A DNA stretch of 64,000 nt, from positions 930,001-994,000 of the forward strand of contig NZ_AP022576.1 of the NCBI RefSeq assembly GCF_010730355.1. Reading direction: 5' to 3'. Numbering within the stretch: the first letter of the stretch is position 1; every line of letters begins with the position of its first letter. Below are positions 38,962-47,645 of this stretch, piece after piece. Position numbers and translations under genes: made by a program. Below the pieces are notes generated by a model. It saw only the letters and a program-made list of their open reading frames with translations, had not been told where the DNA came from and did no database searches. The stretch is from Mycobacterium florentinum. GTDB taxonomy: Bacteria > Actinomycetota > Actinomycetes > Mycobacteriales > Mycobacteriaceae.

Positions 38962-40452
38962 ATGGACCGCGTGACACCGCCGGCGCCCGATGCCACCGGG
39001 CAGTTGTTGGCAAGCAGTCATACCTCGCTGATGCACGGCTGGGTACCGGTCACGGTCCAGGTCGTCGCCGGGATCGTGCTGGCGCTGGCCGTCGGCTGGC
39101 GATCACGGCGCTGGCGCATGGTGTGTCTGCCGGTCGCGGCCGCGATCGGTGGGGCCGCGGCATATGGAACGCATTGGTACGTCGTCGACCAGGGCCTGTC
39201 CGAGGAACCCGCGCCCGTCGCGCTGTGGCTGTGGACCGCACTGACCGCGACGGCCGCGGCGGTGCTGTTTCTGGGCTGGCGCGGCGCGCGTGGCTGGCAG
39301 CGCAGTGCCGCCGTGGTGTCGGTGCCGCTCTGCCTGCTCTGCGCCGCGCTGATGCTCAACCTGTGGGTCGGCTACTTCCCCACCGTGCAGTCCGCGTGGG
39401 GCCAGCTCAGCTCCGGCCCGCTGCCCGACCAGACCGATGAGGCCACCGTTACCGCGATGGCGGCCAAGGGAAGTCGGCCAGCGCACGGCAGCGTGGTGCC
39501 GGTGGTCATCCCGTCGTCCGCGTCGCACTTCAAGCACCGCGGTGAGTTGGTGTACCTGCCGCCCGAGTGGTTCGACACCAGCCCGCCGCCGGCCCTGCCG
39601 ACGGTCATGATGATCGGCGGGCAGTTCAACACCCCCGCGGACTGGACGCGTGCGGGCAATGCGATCAAGACGATCGACGACTTCGCCTCGGCCCACAACG
39701 GCGAGGCCCCGGTGCTGGTGTTCGTGGATTCCGGCGGGGCTTTCAACAACGACACCGAATGCGTCAACGGTGTTCGCGGCAACGCCGCCGATCACCTCAC
39801 CAAAGATGTTGTCCCCTACATGGTTTCGAGCTTCGGCGTCAGCCCGGACCGAGCCCACTGGGGCGTGGCGGGTTGGTCCATGGGCGGAACCTGCGCGGTG
39901 GACCTGACCGTCATGCACCCGGACCTGTTCAGCGCGTTCGTCGACGTTGCCGGTGACTTCTTCCCGAACGCCGGCAACAAAGCACAGACCATCAGCCGGC
40001 TGTTCGGCGGAAACGCCGACGCGTGGGCGTCATTCGACCCGAGCACCGTGATCAACCGGCACGGCCAGTACCACGACGTGTCCGGTTGGTTCGCGATCTC
40101 GTCGGACGGCCCACCCGCCGCGCATCGGGACGTGGCGATCGCGGACACCGCCGCGATGCGGCTGGCGGCTCACGAGGCCGCCGCCAACCCGAGCAACCAG
40201 ACCGCCGCCGCCTACTCGCTGTGCGCCCTCGGCCGCGCCAACGGCATCGACTGCGCGGTGCTGCCCCAGCCGGGTAAGCACGACTGGCCCTTCGCCGACC
40301 GGGTGTTCGCCGCCGCGCTGCCGTGGCTGGCCGGCCAGCTGGGCACGCCCGGCGTGCCGCGGGCGCCGTTGCCCGGCGCATCGCCTGCCGACGCGCCTTC
40401 GGGCGCGACAACGGTGGTCCCGGCACAGCATTCCAACACCGCGACGAGGTAA
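38962..40452 (+). CDS. Membrane-anchored esterase-family alpha/beta hydrolase (Rv1639c-like)
   Basis: A 496-residue protein with about four N-terminal membrane segments (roughly 28-48, 52-72, 83-108, 113-134) and a C-terminal esterase domain of the antigen-85/esterase-D type. The nucleophile is Ser306 in WGVAGWSMGGTCAVDL, with PTVMMIGGQFNTPADW and VLVFVDSGGAFNNDTECVNG as oxyanion and cap regions, and KHDWPFADRVF carrying the probable catalytic His. The hydrolase domain should face outward. The last 30 residues are Pro/Ala/Thr rich. The start ATG at 38962 (GTG three codons later is possible) lies 77 bases after lysX; Rv1639c has the same place. The substrate is unknown; a cell-wall acyl ester is a guess. 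Confidence 0.9.
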   Translation: MDRVTPPAPDATGQLLASSHTSLMHGWVPVTVQVVAGIVLALAVGWRSRRWRMVCLPVAAAIGGAAAYGTHWYVVDQGLSEEPAPVALWLWTALTATAAAVLFLGWRGARGWQRSAAVVSVPLCLLCAALMLNLWVGYFPTVQSAWGQLSSGPLPDQTDEATVTAMAAKGSRPAHGSVVPVVIPSSASHFKHRGELVYLPPEWFDTSPPPALPTVMMIGGQFNTPADWTRAGNAIKTIDDFASAHNGEAPVLVFVDSGGAFNNDTECVNGVRGNAADHLTKDVVPYMVSSFGVSPDRAHWGVAGWSMGGTCAVDLTVMHPDLFSAFVDVAGDFFPNAGNKAQTISRLFGGNADAWASFDPSTVINRHGQYHDVSGWFAISSDGPPAAHRDVAIADTAAMRLAAHEAAANPSNQTAAAYSLCALGRANGIDCAVLPQPGKHDWPFADRVFAAALPWLAGQLGTPGVPRAPLPGASPADAPSGATTVVPAQHSNTATR

Positions 40453-40458
40453 CCGCGG

Positions 40459-40896
40459 ATGCCGTCCGTTGCACGGCTGCGGCGTGCGTTGTTCGCCCGG
40501 CACTGCAATCCGTGGAGCGCGTGGACGCGTTGGGCCAGCACGCCCCTGATCCTGGTGCCGGCGTGGACGAGGCGTCGCAGCCACGCGGTCTGGCTCGCGG
40601 TGTGGCTGGCGGTCAATCCGTTCGTCTTCGGCAAGCCCGCGCAGCTGCGCGCCTGGTCGACCAGGGCGATGCTGGGCGAGGAGCTGTGGATCAGCCGCCG
40701 TCCCCGCGACGGCGCCACCGTGGTCAGTGGGCTGACCTCCGCGACGGCGTTGGTCGCTGTCGTGGCCGCGCGCCGCCATCGGTTGCTGCCCGCGGCCATC
40801 GCCGCCGCGCTGCAGATGTCGCTCACCCTGGTCTATTGGGAGCAAATGGTGCGCTATCTCGAGCGGGAGCGGCGGGACGCAGCCACGCGGCAGTAG
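40459..40896 (+). CDS. Small membrane protein, DUF6653-like
   Basis: A 145-residue protein starting six bases after the esterase stop. FARHCNPWSAWTRWASTPLILVPAW, NPFVFGKP and STRAMLGEELW are blocks I associate with DUF6653. Hydrophobic stretches at about 28-40, 44-58, 90-105 and 110-128 suggest membrane insertion. The spacing makes co-transcription with the esterase gene very likely. No catalytic motif is seen and the function is unknown. Confidence 0.85.
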   Translation: MPSVARLRRALFARHCNPWSAWTRWASTPLILVPAWTRRRSHAVWLAVWLAVNPFVFGKPAQLRAWSTRAMLGEELWISRRPRDGATVVSGLTSATALVAVVAARRHRLLPAAIAAALQMSLTLVYWEQMVRYLERERRDAATRQ

Positions 40897-40897
40897 C

Positions 40898-41155
40898 GTG
40901 GCAACCATGCCCGACGAACCAGCAAACCCCGGCACCGCCCCGCCCGACACCGGGTACGACAGCGCGGGTGTCCCGACTTTCGATGCGGTGCGTGAGAAAA
41001 TCGAGACCCGCTACGCGGCGTCACTGGGCGACGCCGAACTCGACGCCGAATCCCCGGAGGGCCGCTCCGTCGACGAGCAATACGACGAGCGCCAGCGCGC
41101 CGCGGCCGAACGGTTGGCGCAGATTCGCGAGTCGATGCGCGCGGATGAGGGTTAG
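40898..41155 (+). CDS. Small acidic conserved protein (Rv1638A-like)
   Basis: An 85-residue, hydrophilic and acidic protein. PTFDAVREKIETRYAASLG and DEQYDERQRAAAERLAQIRESM are predicted helices, the second a possible coiled coil. It has no signal peptide or membrane segment. The GTG at 40898 or ATG at 40907 may be the start; neither has a clear ribosome site. The stop of the preceding gene is one base before the GTG. It takes the place of Rv1638A, the last gene shared with M. tuberculosis before the accessory stretch. Function unknown. Confidence 0.8.
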   Translation: MATMPDEPANPGTAPPDTGYDSAGVPTFDAVREKIETRYAASLGDAELDAESPEGRSVDEQYDERQRAAAERLAQIRESMRADEG

Positions 41156-41185
41156 GGCCGTTGGCTTGACGCCGGGGGGATATCG

Positions 41186-42898
41186 ATGAGTGAGACGCGG
41201 GTGGGGACCCGGTTTGGCCACTATCAGCTGCGCCGACTGCTGGGCCGCGGCGGGATGGGCGAGGTCTACGAGGCCTACGACTCCGTCAAGGACCGCGTCG
41301 TCGCGCTCAAGCTGGTGTCCGAGCAAGTCGGCTCCGACGACGTCTTTCGCCGGCGCATGCAACGCGAAGCGCAGACCGCGGGCCGGCTGGCCGAACCACA
41401 CATCGTGCCCATCCACGATTACGGCGAGATCGACGGCCAGCTGTACATCGACATGCGGTTCATCGAAGGCGACGACGTCGGCTCCGTGCTCAACCGCACC
41501 GGGCCGCTCCCCCCACCGCGCGCGGTCGCCATCGTCGAACAAATCGCGTCCGCACTCGATGCCGCCCACCGCGCCGGCGTGATCCATCGCGACATCAAAC
41601 CCGAGAACATCCTGCTGACCCAGGGCGACTTCGCCTACCTGGTCGACTTCGGTATCGCGGCCGCGGCCAGCGACCAGCGGGTCACCAAAACCGGTGCCGC
41701 GGTGGGTAGTTGGAACTATATGGCACCGGAGCGCTTCGGCAAGGAAGATCTCACCTACCGCGTCGACATCTACGCCCTTGCCTGCCTGCTATACGAATGC
41801 CTCACGGGGGCAAGACCTTTCCAGGCCGATAGCCTCAGCAGCCTGATGGCCGCACACATGATGGAGCCGATCCCGCGGCCCAGCCGGCGAAATCCGGCCA
41901 TCCCGACCGCATTCGACGACGTCATCGCTCGCGGGATGGCCAAAAACCCCTACGACCGCTACGTCACCGCCGGCGACCTCGCGCAGGCCGCCCTGCATGC
42001 GCTCAGCACGCCGGACCAAGACCGGGCGACCGACCTGATCCAGCACAGTCAGCACTTCGCCCCGCCACCTCAGCCCTGGATCCAACCGACACCCGTCCCA
42101 TCGGCCTGGGTGACCAGCCCGCCGCCGTGGACGCCGCCCGCGGCGCCCAAGCGCCGACTGGGGCTGGTCATCGGCGCTGTCGTGGTCGTCGTCGCGGCGG
42201 TCGCCGGCACCGGGATCTGGGCGGCCCTGCGCAAACCCAGCGCGTCGCACACCGACACCCCCGTCACCAGCACCACCGCACCCCCGATCACGAGCAGCTC
42301 GCCGTCGCGGGGCGCGGCACCGATAGTGACTCCCGCCCAACTGAATTCGCTGCTGGCGCCGGCCGATCTGGTCAACACCCTGCTCAGCACCACCGGCATC
42401 GTCGTCGACCACAGCACCACCGAGATGACCGATCCCGGCCCCGACAACACCTTGTCGGACGACCGGTGCCTGGGAGCACTCATCGGCTTCCAAACCCAGA
42501 CGTACAAGAGCAGCGGTTACACCGCGATGCTTGCCGAGTTGATGGAGAAGCCGCAGAGCGACCCCGGCTACGTCGTGGTCCAGGGCGCGGTGATCTTCGC
42601 GTCCGCGAGCCTGGCTCAGTCGTTTGTGACGGCCCAGGCGGAGCAATGGCGAACGTGCGCCGGCACAACCGTGACTCAGGTCAACAAGGGAACCACATCC
42701 CACTGGACATTCCGCGAGGTCAGCGGCAATCCGCCCAATATCGCCCTGCAACACACTTTGGCCAACAGCCCGGTGGTGTGCCAGCACGTCCTGGCCGCGG
42801 TCTCCAACGTGGTTCTCGACGTCAACGGCTGCGCCCCCGGAATCATCAACCAGCCCAGGCAGATCGCCAACCAGATGGCAACCAAGATCCCTGCCTAA
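41186..42898 (+). CDS. Transmembrane Ser/Thr protein kinase with PknH-type sensor domain
   Basis: A 570-residue receptor kinase. The cytoplasmic kinase domain (about 13-275) has GRGGMGEVYEAYD, the VALKL Lys, the HRDIKPEN loop near 134-141, DFG near 156 and activation-loop Thr residues in RVTKTGAAVG. A Pro-rich linker leads to one membrane segment (about 326-347). The extracellular part (about 375-570) contains four Cys (RCLGAL, RTCAGT, VVCQHV, NGCAPG), the number that forms two disulfides in the PknH sensor fold. ATG at 41186 follows GGGGGGA. M. tuberculosis has no kinase at this place. The ligand and targets are unknown; adjacent genes do not include a FHA protein or EmbR-like regulator. Confidence 0.95.
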   Translation: MSETRVGTRFGHYQLRRLLGRGGMGEVYEAYDSVKDRVVALKLVSEQVGSDDVFRRRMQREAQTAGRLAEPHIVPIHDYGEIDGQLYIDMRFIEGDDVGSVLNRTGPLPPPRAVAIVEQIASALDAAHRAGVIHRDIKPENILLTQGDFAYLVDFGIAAAASDQRVTKTGAAVGSWNYMAPERFGKEDLTYRVDIYALACLLYECLTGARPFQADSLSSLMAAHMMEPIPRPSRRNPAIPTAFDDVIARGMAKNPYDRYVTAGDLAQAALHALSTPDQDRATDLIQHSQHFAPPPQPWIQPTPVPSAWVTSPPPWTPPAAPKRRLGLVIGAVVVVVAAVAGTGIWAALRKPSASHTDTPVTSTTAPPITSSSPSRGAAPIVTPAQLNSLLAPADLVNTLLSTTGIVVDHSTTEMTDPGPDNTLSDDRCLGALIGFQTQTYKSSGYTAMLAELMEKPQSDPGYVVVQGAVIFASASLAQSFVTAQAEQWRTCAGTTVTQVNKGTTSHWTFREVSGNPPNIALQHTLANSPVVCQHVLAAVSNVVLDVNGCAPGIINQPRQIANQMATKIPA

Positions 42899-42990
42899 AC
42901 CGTTGCCGCACAAGCCAACAGAGCGCAGGTAATCCCGACAGGCCCGTCATGCGGTTGGCGTAGCCGGGGTCACGGGCGCAGTATGGCGTT

Positions 42991-43970
42991 ATGAGACGAG
43001 AAGTGGGCGTGGAGCTCGAAGTCGAAATCGCCGCGGCCACGACGTTGGAGTTTCAAATCGCTGTTGCACCGCATCCATGCACCGGGGTCTTCGAGGCGCT
43101 GGCTTCGTCTTGAACGGACAGCAGGTCCACCCCTTGGAAATCAGCGGTGTGCACGGTAACCGGATCCACAAGTTCGATGCCGGTGTCGGCACACTGAAGG
43201 TCGACTACGCGGCCACCGTGATTGGCCAGACGGATCCCACTCCGGTGACCGAATACGACCAGTCGATGTATCTGCGGCCCAGCCGCTACGCCGAGGCCGA
43301 CAAGTTCTATGGTTTCGCCGCAACCGAATTCGGTAATGACCACGATTCGGCGACGCTTTTGGAGCACGTGAGCTCGTGGGTGGGCACCAGGCTGAACTAT
43401 GTGCCGGGCTCCAGCGATCCGATTGACGGGGCGGTGGAGACGCTGCTGTCCGGCAAAGGTGTGTGCCGCGACTTCGCGCATCTGGTCGTGGCGCTGCTTC
43501 GAGCGGTGCAGGTCCCCGCCCGCCTGGTGTCGGTGTATGCGCCCGGCCTGGCCCCCATGGACTTTCACGCGGTGGCCGAGGCTTTTGTCGAGGGGCAATG
43601 GCGGGCGTGGTGGCCACATGGTCCGGACTTGACCGCAGAGTTGCCGGATCTGCTCTCGGTGCTCTCAGTTCGACTCGGGCCGATCGGTCGCGTGATCTAC
43701 AACATGAACGAATGGGCAACGCCACCTGCAAAATTCACGACCGCAGGACGTACGGTACGGCTCGATGGATACCGCCGCCAACCGATCAATACCGTCCAAG
43801 TCACTGGGCTCAATCGCGATAGAATCGTCCTCCTGGTGGTCTCACCGGATGCCGACCCAGACCAGGCGCACGCCATCATGATGAGCGCCGCTGGGCCAAG
43901 CAATGTCTCGACCACCGAAAGCCTCCTGATGGTCAAGCAGGAAACGGACCATCAAAAGGTGAGCTCATAG
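42991..43970 (+). CDS. Transglutaminase-like N-half fused to a DUF5994-like domain, frameshifted
   Basis: Residues 1 to about 215 match bacterial transglutaminase-like proteins: MRREVGVELEVEIAAATTLEFQIAV, HGNRIHKFDAGVGTLKVDY, YLRPSRYAEADKF, the catalytic Cys in GKGVCRDFAHLVVALLR and the His in MDFHAVAEAF. The frame is broken near 43101: the N-terminal frame ends in TGA at 43110, while the rest (from GFVLNG) is one base out, as if one G were lost. After VEGQWRAWWP the expected Asp-bearing segment is absent. Instead comes a DUF5994-like domain (LTAELPDLLSVLSVRLGPIGRVIYNMNEW). So this is a fusion lacking the third catalytic residue, probably not an active protease. Without repair, a shorter product could start at 43077. 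Confidence 0.75.
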
Positions 43971-43999
43971 CGGCAGCCATCAGGCAAAGCTGCTGGAAA

Positions 44000-44551
44000 T
44001 CAACGTGATCCGCTCTTGACCTCAGCACGCCGGGTGCGACGGATGTTGAACACTCGTTCGCCGCGGGCCGCGCGGAGAATGGAGTCGGCGGTCACGAACG
44101 CCCGGGAATCACGATGCGCCGCAAGGACGGACAGGCCCGCGGAGCGGCGCAACAGCATCACCGCAAGGGCCGTGCCGGTGCGGTACGGAACGATCAGAAT
44201 CTTTGCCCGCGCATCGTGACCGCAAACCGTCATCACGTGCGGGTGGATACCCTGCCACCAGGCCCAATTCAGATCCGGCTGGCGTTGTATCGATGGCCAG
44301 TTGACGTTGATGTCGATGACCTGGCCTAACCGGACCTCCAATACGGAGACCAATTCGGGGAGCTCCCGCGAGATCAGCCCGGTCCGGGGCCACCACGCTC
44401 CGTCAATTTTGTCCCCGAGCCCTGATGCCAGAGTGAGCCGCAGGGGGCTGGCGGGCCGCCGCGCCTCCACAGTGCCCGCAGATACGCGCGCATCCGCGGT
44501 TGGATTCTGTTGAGAAGCAATGATATCGACCAATGCATCTGAGCGACTCAC
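44000..44551 (-). CDS. DUF5994-like protein
   Basis: A 183-residue cytosolic protein. RLTLASGLGDKIDGAWWPRT, SRELPELVSVLEVRLGQVIDINVNW and AKILIVPYRTGTALAVMLLRRSAG correspond to the parts of the DUF5994-like domain seen in its two neighbours, although WAWWQGIHPHVMTVCGHDA replaces the usual strand pair. A C-terminal basic tail follows (RGERVFNIRRTRR). The GTG at 44551 was chosen because GAGGGG lies seven bases upstream; ATG 44614 is an in-frame alternative. It converges on the fused gene, with 29 bases between stops. Function unknown; such proteins often sit near stress genes. Confidence 0.75.
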   Translation of the reverse strand: MSRSDALVDIIASQQNPTADARVSAGTVEARRPASPLRLTLASGLGDKIDGAWWPRTGLISRELPELVSVLEVRLGQVIDINVNWPSIQRQPDLNWAWWQGIHPHVMTVCGHDARAKILIVPYRTGTALAVMLLRRSAGLSVLAAHRDSRAFVTADSILRAARGERVFNIRRTRRAEVKSGSR

Positions 44552-44943
44552 AGGGCGGCCCCTCGGAGGGTCGAAGCGATCGGACCGCAAGTCGGGCCGA
44601 CGGAGGAATCGCATTGCCCGTAGCGCCGACAACGTAACAGCTCACCGTCAACGCTACGCCATTATCCGGTCGTACGTAAGGCTGTCGGCTCGGCGAAGCT
44701 CTACCGTCAGCGAGGAGGACTACCACACAGGCTCGCTGATCGCTGAATTGCGCTGTTCCGAACGTATTTCCAGCCAAGGCGTGGCGCGCCCGCTGACCGG
44801 CACCGCGCATCGAACATCGCCCTTCGGCGATTCGCGCGTCGTCCGCGCGGTGGCGGGAGTTATGCTCATGCGGTCGTGGGCTTGTCGAGTACCGCTTCTC
44901 CGGTAGCCGTCTGCGATGGCAGAAATTGGTAGACGGGAGCGTC
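44552..44943. other. 392-base gap between divergent DUF5994-like genes
   Basis: No convincing gene. It should hold the promoters of both neighbours. GAGGAGG at about 44711-44717 looks like a ribosome site but is followed by no plausible coding frame, which may mark a lost gene. GGGAG four bases before the ATG at 44944 serves the right-hand gene. Confidence 0.6.
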
Positions 44944-45447
44944 ATGGTGGCGCACGTTTCGTCGTCCCCCGCCAGCCCGACCCGATTGACGCTGTGCGAC
45001 CGCGACCTCAGCCAGGCCGCCGTCGACGCGGTGTGGTGGCCCAAAAGCTTGGATTTGAGCGTCGAGCTGCTCGACCTGGTAACGGTGTTCAACCTATGGC
45101 TGGGCCGGGTGCGCCGAGTCGTTTACGACCCAACCGCATGGTTGCCCGCCCCGTCGCGAGTTCTCCGCCGCAATGAGATGGTCTCCCTTGACCCGTATCG
45201 GATGGTGTTCAGCGACACCATCTACCTGAAGGGCGCCAGGTCTCGCGACGCCGTGCTGTTCGTGTTGTCGCCGTCCAGTTCCGCCGACGAAGTGAAGCAG
45301 CTTCTCGACGAGGTCGCCGCGTCAGCACAACCGATGAATGCCAGCGTATTACGGCAAATGGTCCGCCAACGTGCGCCGGATTCCGGGCGTGCGTTGGAGC
45401 CGGCACCCGCCATCGGGTGCGGTGTGGATTGGACGCCGGGGCGCTGA
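44944..45447 (+). CDS. DUF5994-like protein
   Basis: A 167-residue protein with the most typical form of the domain in this cluster: RLTLCDRDLSQAAVDAVWWP, LSVELLDLVTVFNLWLGRVRRVVYDPTAW, MVSLDPYRM and DAVLFVLSPSSSADEVKQLL. The last 30 residues are unlike the family and may be disordered. ATG 44944 has GGGAG four bases upstream; an in-frame ATG six codons earlier lacks a site. Soluble, no motifs of known enzymes. It is one of three such genes within 2.5 kb. Confidence 0.78.
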   Translation: MVAHVSSSPASPTRLTLCDRDLSQAAVDAVWWPKSLDLSVELLDLVTVFNLWLGRVRRVVYDPTAWLPAPSRVLRRNEMVSLDPYRMVFSDTIYLKGARSRDAVLFVLSPSSSADEVKQLLDEVAASAQPMNASVLRQMVRQRAPDSGRALEPAPAIGCGVDWTPGR

Positions 45448-45497
45448 GGCAGCCCGATGCGGCAGGAAAGCCGTAACATCAATACCGCAACGGGGCG

Positions 45498-45503
45498 TAT
45501 ACT
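45498..45503 (+). promoter_or_regulatory. -10 element before the small basic gene
   Basis: TATACT is close to the sigma-A -10 consensus and stands 41 bases before the ATG at 45545. A start near 45510 would give a 35-base leader containing GAAGGG as ribosome site. No clear -35. Confidence 0.45.
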
Positions 45504-45544
45504 TGATAGATTGGGACCACACAGGCCCCCATCGAAGGGCCGTG

Positions 45545-45679
45545 ATGACAGACAAGTCTCCCCGCCAAGCCATGACGAAGAAATCGAGTAAATCCCTGAA
45601 AGAGAAGCGCGCCGATAGGCGCGCCAAGGTCGCGCAGACTTCGGCGACTGAGGTGTTGGCGCAGACCAAGAAGCGTTGA
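45545..45679 (+). CDS. Small basic lysine-rich protein (44 residues)
   Basis: MTDKSPRQAMTKKSSKSL is followed by KEKRADRRAKVAQ and a short tail ending QTKKR. The protein is about one third Lys/Arg, hydrophilic and probably helical in its middle. I recall close relatives of this MTDKSPRQ type in many mycobacteria and other actinobacteria, with no known function; binding to nucleic acid or ribosome is a guess from charge. GAAGGG lies upstream and a good -10 at 45498. It is followed after 160 bases by the cold-shock gene on the same strand. Confidence 0.75.
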   Translation: MTDKSPRQAMTKKSSKSLKEKRADRRAKVAQTSATEVLAQTKKR

Positions 45680-45839
45680 GTCGATAGCCCGTCGAAATCC
45701 CGCCTCATCCTGCAGGCCCGGAGAAATCATCCGATCCAACGCCGTTGACGTGCGGCGCTGTCCGTTGGGCACACCGCGGTCGGGTCAGAATCTTAGGTGC
45801 ATCCGAATTGCATCTAGTTGAAAAAGAGAGAGAAAAAGA

Positions 45840-46043
45840 ATGACACAGGGAACTGTGAAATGGTTCAACAATGACAAGGGCTTTGGCTTCATCGCCCCCG
45901 ATGACGGCGCAAAAGATGTGTTCGTCCACCACTCGGAGATCCAAGGTAGCGGTTTTCGCTCCCTTGAAGAGAATCAGCGAGTGCAGTTCGAGATCAACCA
46001 GGGACCCAAAGGCCCCCAGGCCGTGCAAGTGACCATCGTCTAG
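45840..46043 (+). CDS. cspA: Cold-shock domain protein
   Basis: A 67-residue single-domain cold-shock protein that binds single-stranded RNA and [23 protein letters not shown] contains the RNP1-type KGFGFI and DVFVHHSEI the RNP2-type [15 protein letters not shown] closes the barrel. The ATG at 45840 follows a purine-rich run (GAGAGAGAAAAAG) that may act as an extended ribosome site. Its stop is four bases from the stop of the convergent desaturase gene. Placement between stress-type and desaturase genes fits a membrane and RNA response to cold, but this is inference; symbol by family only. Confidence 0.96.
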   Translation: MTQGTVKWFNNDKGFGFIAPDDGAKDVFVHHSEIQGSGFRSLEENQRVQFEINQGPKGPQAVQVTIV

Positions 46044-46047
46044 CCTT

Positions 46048-47370
46048 TCAGTACGAAAGCCCCTGGGGCGGAGTGGATGTCGTCCTAGTTTTGCGACGAG
46101 CAACCGCTCGCCCCGGGGGTTTTGGCAACACGGCATCTCGGCGCCATCGTCGGACTGCCGCGATCGCCGTTTTGAGGCCACGGTGACGACCCGTTGCCGG
46201 ATCGGTCCCGGCGAACCCGGGCGCCAGTTCGGCGAACATCCGCTCGCTGCGGGTCTCCGCTGCGTCGTCAGCGGTGTCGCGCAAAAAGCGGTCCGGCAGT
46301 GAGAGTTTGGCGATGGTGCGCCACGTCTTGCCGCACTGCACCAGGAATGAGCCTGTGGTGTAAGGCAAGTCGTACTTGTCGCACAACGCGCGCACTCGCA
46401 CCGAAATCCCACGCAACCGGTTGCTCGGCAGGTCGGGGTACAAGTGATGCTCGATCTGATAGCACAAATTCCCACTCATGAACCGCAGCCCCGGTCCGGC
46501 GTCAAAATTGGCACTGCCGAGCATCTGGCGCAGATACCACTGCCCCTTTGATTCGCCGATCATGTCGGTCTTGGTGAATTTCTCTGCGCCATCGGGGAAA
46601 TGACCACAGAAGATCACCGTGTCGGCCCACACGTTGCGGATCACGTTGGCCGCCAGATTCGCCCTGAGCGTGGATCTGTAAGTCGCGGCGGGCGACAGCG
46701 CGGTGAGACCCGGGAACGCGACGTAGTCCTTGACCGCCTGCCTTCCCGCCTTGACCGCCAGCTCGCGCACCTGCCGCAGGGTAGTCTCGCGGTCCGCGCC
46801 GGGCTTGAGGATCTTGCCGAGTTCGATGGGCTGGAAGCCGATTCCCCACTCGAAGCCGAACGCCAGGATGGTGTTGAACAGCAGGTTGCCGGCGTTGAAC
46901 GGCCTCCAGGGCTGGTCACGAGTAACCCGGAGAATCGCGTATCCGATGTCGTCGTCCATTCCGACGATGTTGGTGTATTTGTGGTGCTGGTAGTTGTGGG
47001 TCGACCGCCAGTGTTTCGACGCTCCAGCCATGTCCCACTCCCACGTTGAGGAGTGGATCTCGGGGTCGTTCATCCAGTTCCACTGGCCGTGCATGACATT
47101 GTGGCCGATCTCCATGTTCTCGACGATCTTGGCCGCCCCCAGGGTCACCGTTCCGGCCCACCACGCCCAGCGTTTCGAACTGGCGGCCAGCAGGAGCCGG
47201 CCCACCCCCTCGAGGGCACGTTGTGCGGCGATGGTGCGACGGATGTAACGCGCGTCGCGCTCACCCAGGGATTCCTCGACGTCCACCCGGATCGAATCCA
47301 GCTCAACGGCCAAAGCGTCGATGTCGGCCTCGGTCAGGTGAGCGAAGGCGGCAATGTTACTGATTGCCAC
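46048..47370 (-). CDS. Membrane fatty acid (acyl-CoA) desaturase, DesA3-like
   Basis: A 440-residue integral-membrane di-iron desaturase. The three His boxes are present: GHNVMHGQWNWM, HNYQHHKYTN and YQIEHHLYPDLP, with an additional FCGHFPDGAEKF. Hydrophobic stretches flank boxes one and two. This family includes M. tuberculosis DesA3, a stearoyl-CoA delta-9 desaturase that takes electrons from an oxidoreductase partner; no partner gene is nearby. The frame is open 50 codons upstream, but similarity to the second desaturase here begins at AISNIAAFAHLTEADID, and GTG 47370 has AAGGAC ahead. The C-terminal 60 residues are Arg/Pro rich. Regiospecificity cannot be read from the sequence. Confidence 0.94.
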   Translation of the reverse strand: MAISNIAAFAHLTEADIDALAVELDSIRVDVEESLGERDARYIRRTIAAQRALEGVGRLLLAASSKRWAWWAGTVTLGAAKIVENMEIGHNVMHGQWNWMNDPEIHSSTWEWDMAGASKHWRSTHNYQHHKYTNIVGMDDDIGYAILRVTRDQPWRPFNAGNLLFNTILAFGFEWGIGFQPIELGKILKPGADRETTLRQVRELAVKAGRQAVKDYVAFPGLTALSPAATYRSTLRANLAANVIRNVWADTVIFCGHFPDGAEKFTKTDMIGESKGQWYLRQMLGSANFDAGPGLRFMSGNLCYQIEHHLYPDLPSNRLRGISVRVRALCDKYDLPYTTGSFLVQCGKTWRTIAKLSLPDRFLRDTADDAAETRSERMFAELAPGFAGTDPATGRHRGLKTAIAAVRRWRRDAVLPKPPGRAVARRKTRTTSTPPQGLSY

Positions 47371-47645
47371 GTTGGTGTCCTTAAGTTCGTAGGGGCAGAG
47401 CTGCACCGCAGCCCGTATCGCGGAGCCGCCGGCTGGCCCTATCGGCAACTGAGGCCGCGAGCGCGGTGGCTTTACTGCGATATCTGGCTGGGTGGTTGTC
47501 TGCACCCAATTGATTTGCACACCAACGCTATTCGTAGCCCTGGTGAGATGGGTCTGGCCTGGCGGTTACCCAGCGAAGCGAAGTTTGTCGCAACCGGAGC
47601 CGCGGCTGGCCTGGCCGGGCAGCCGCGCCGGATAACTCTGGCTCC

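Noticed and set aside
44700..44910. Possible gene after GAGGAGG near 44711
   Set aside because: Frames following this site are short, rich in rare residue patterns and lack similarity to any family; more likely non-coding.
46050..46085. GCCCCTGGGGC palindrome as cspA terminator
   Set aside because: It falls inside the last codons of the convergent desaturase gene and has no T run on either strand; a weak CTTTC/GAAAG dyad beside it is too short to call.
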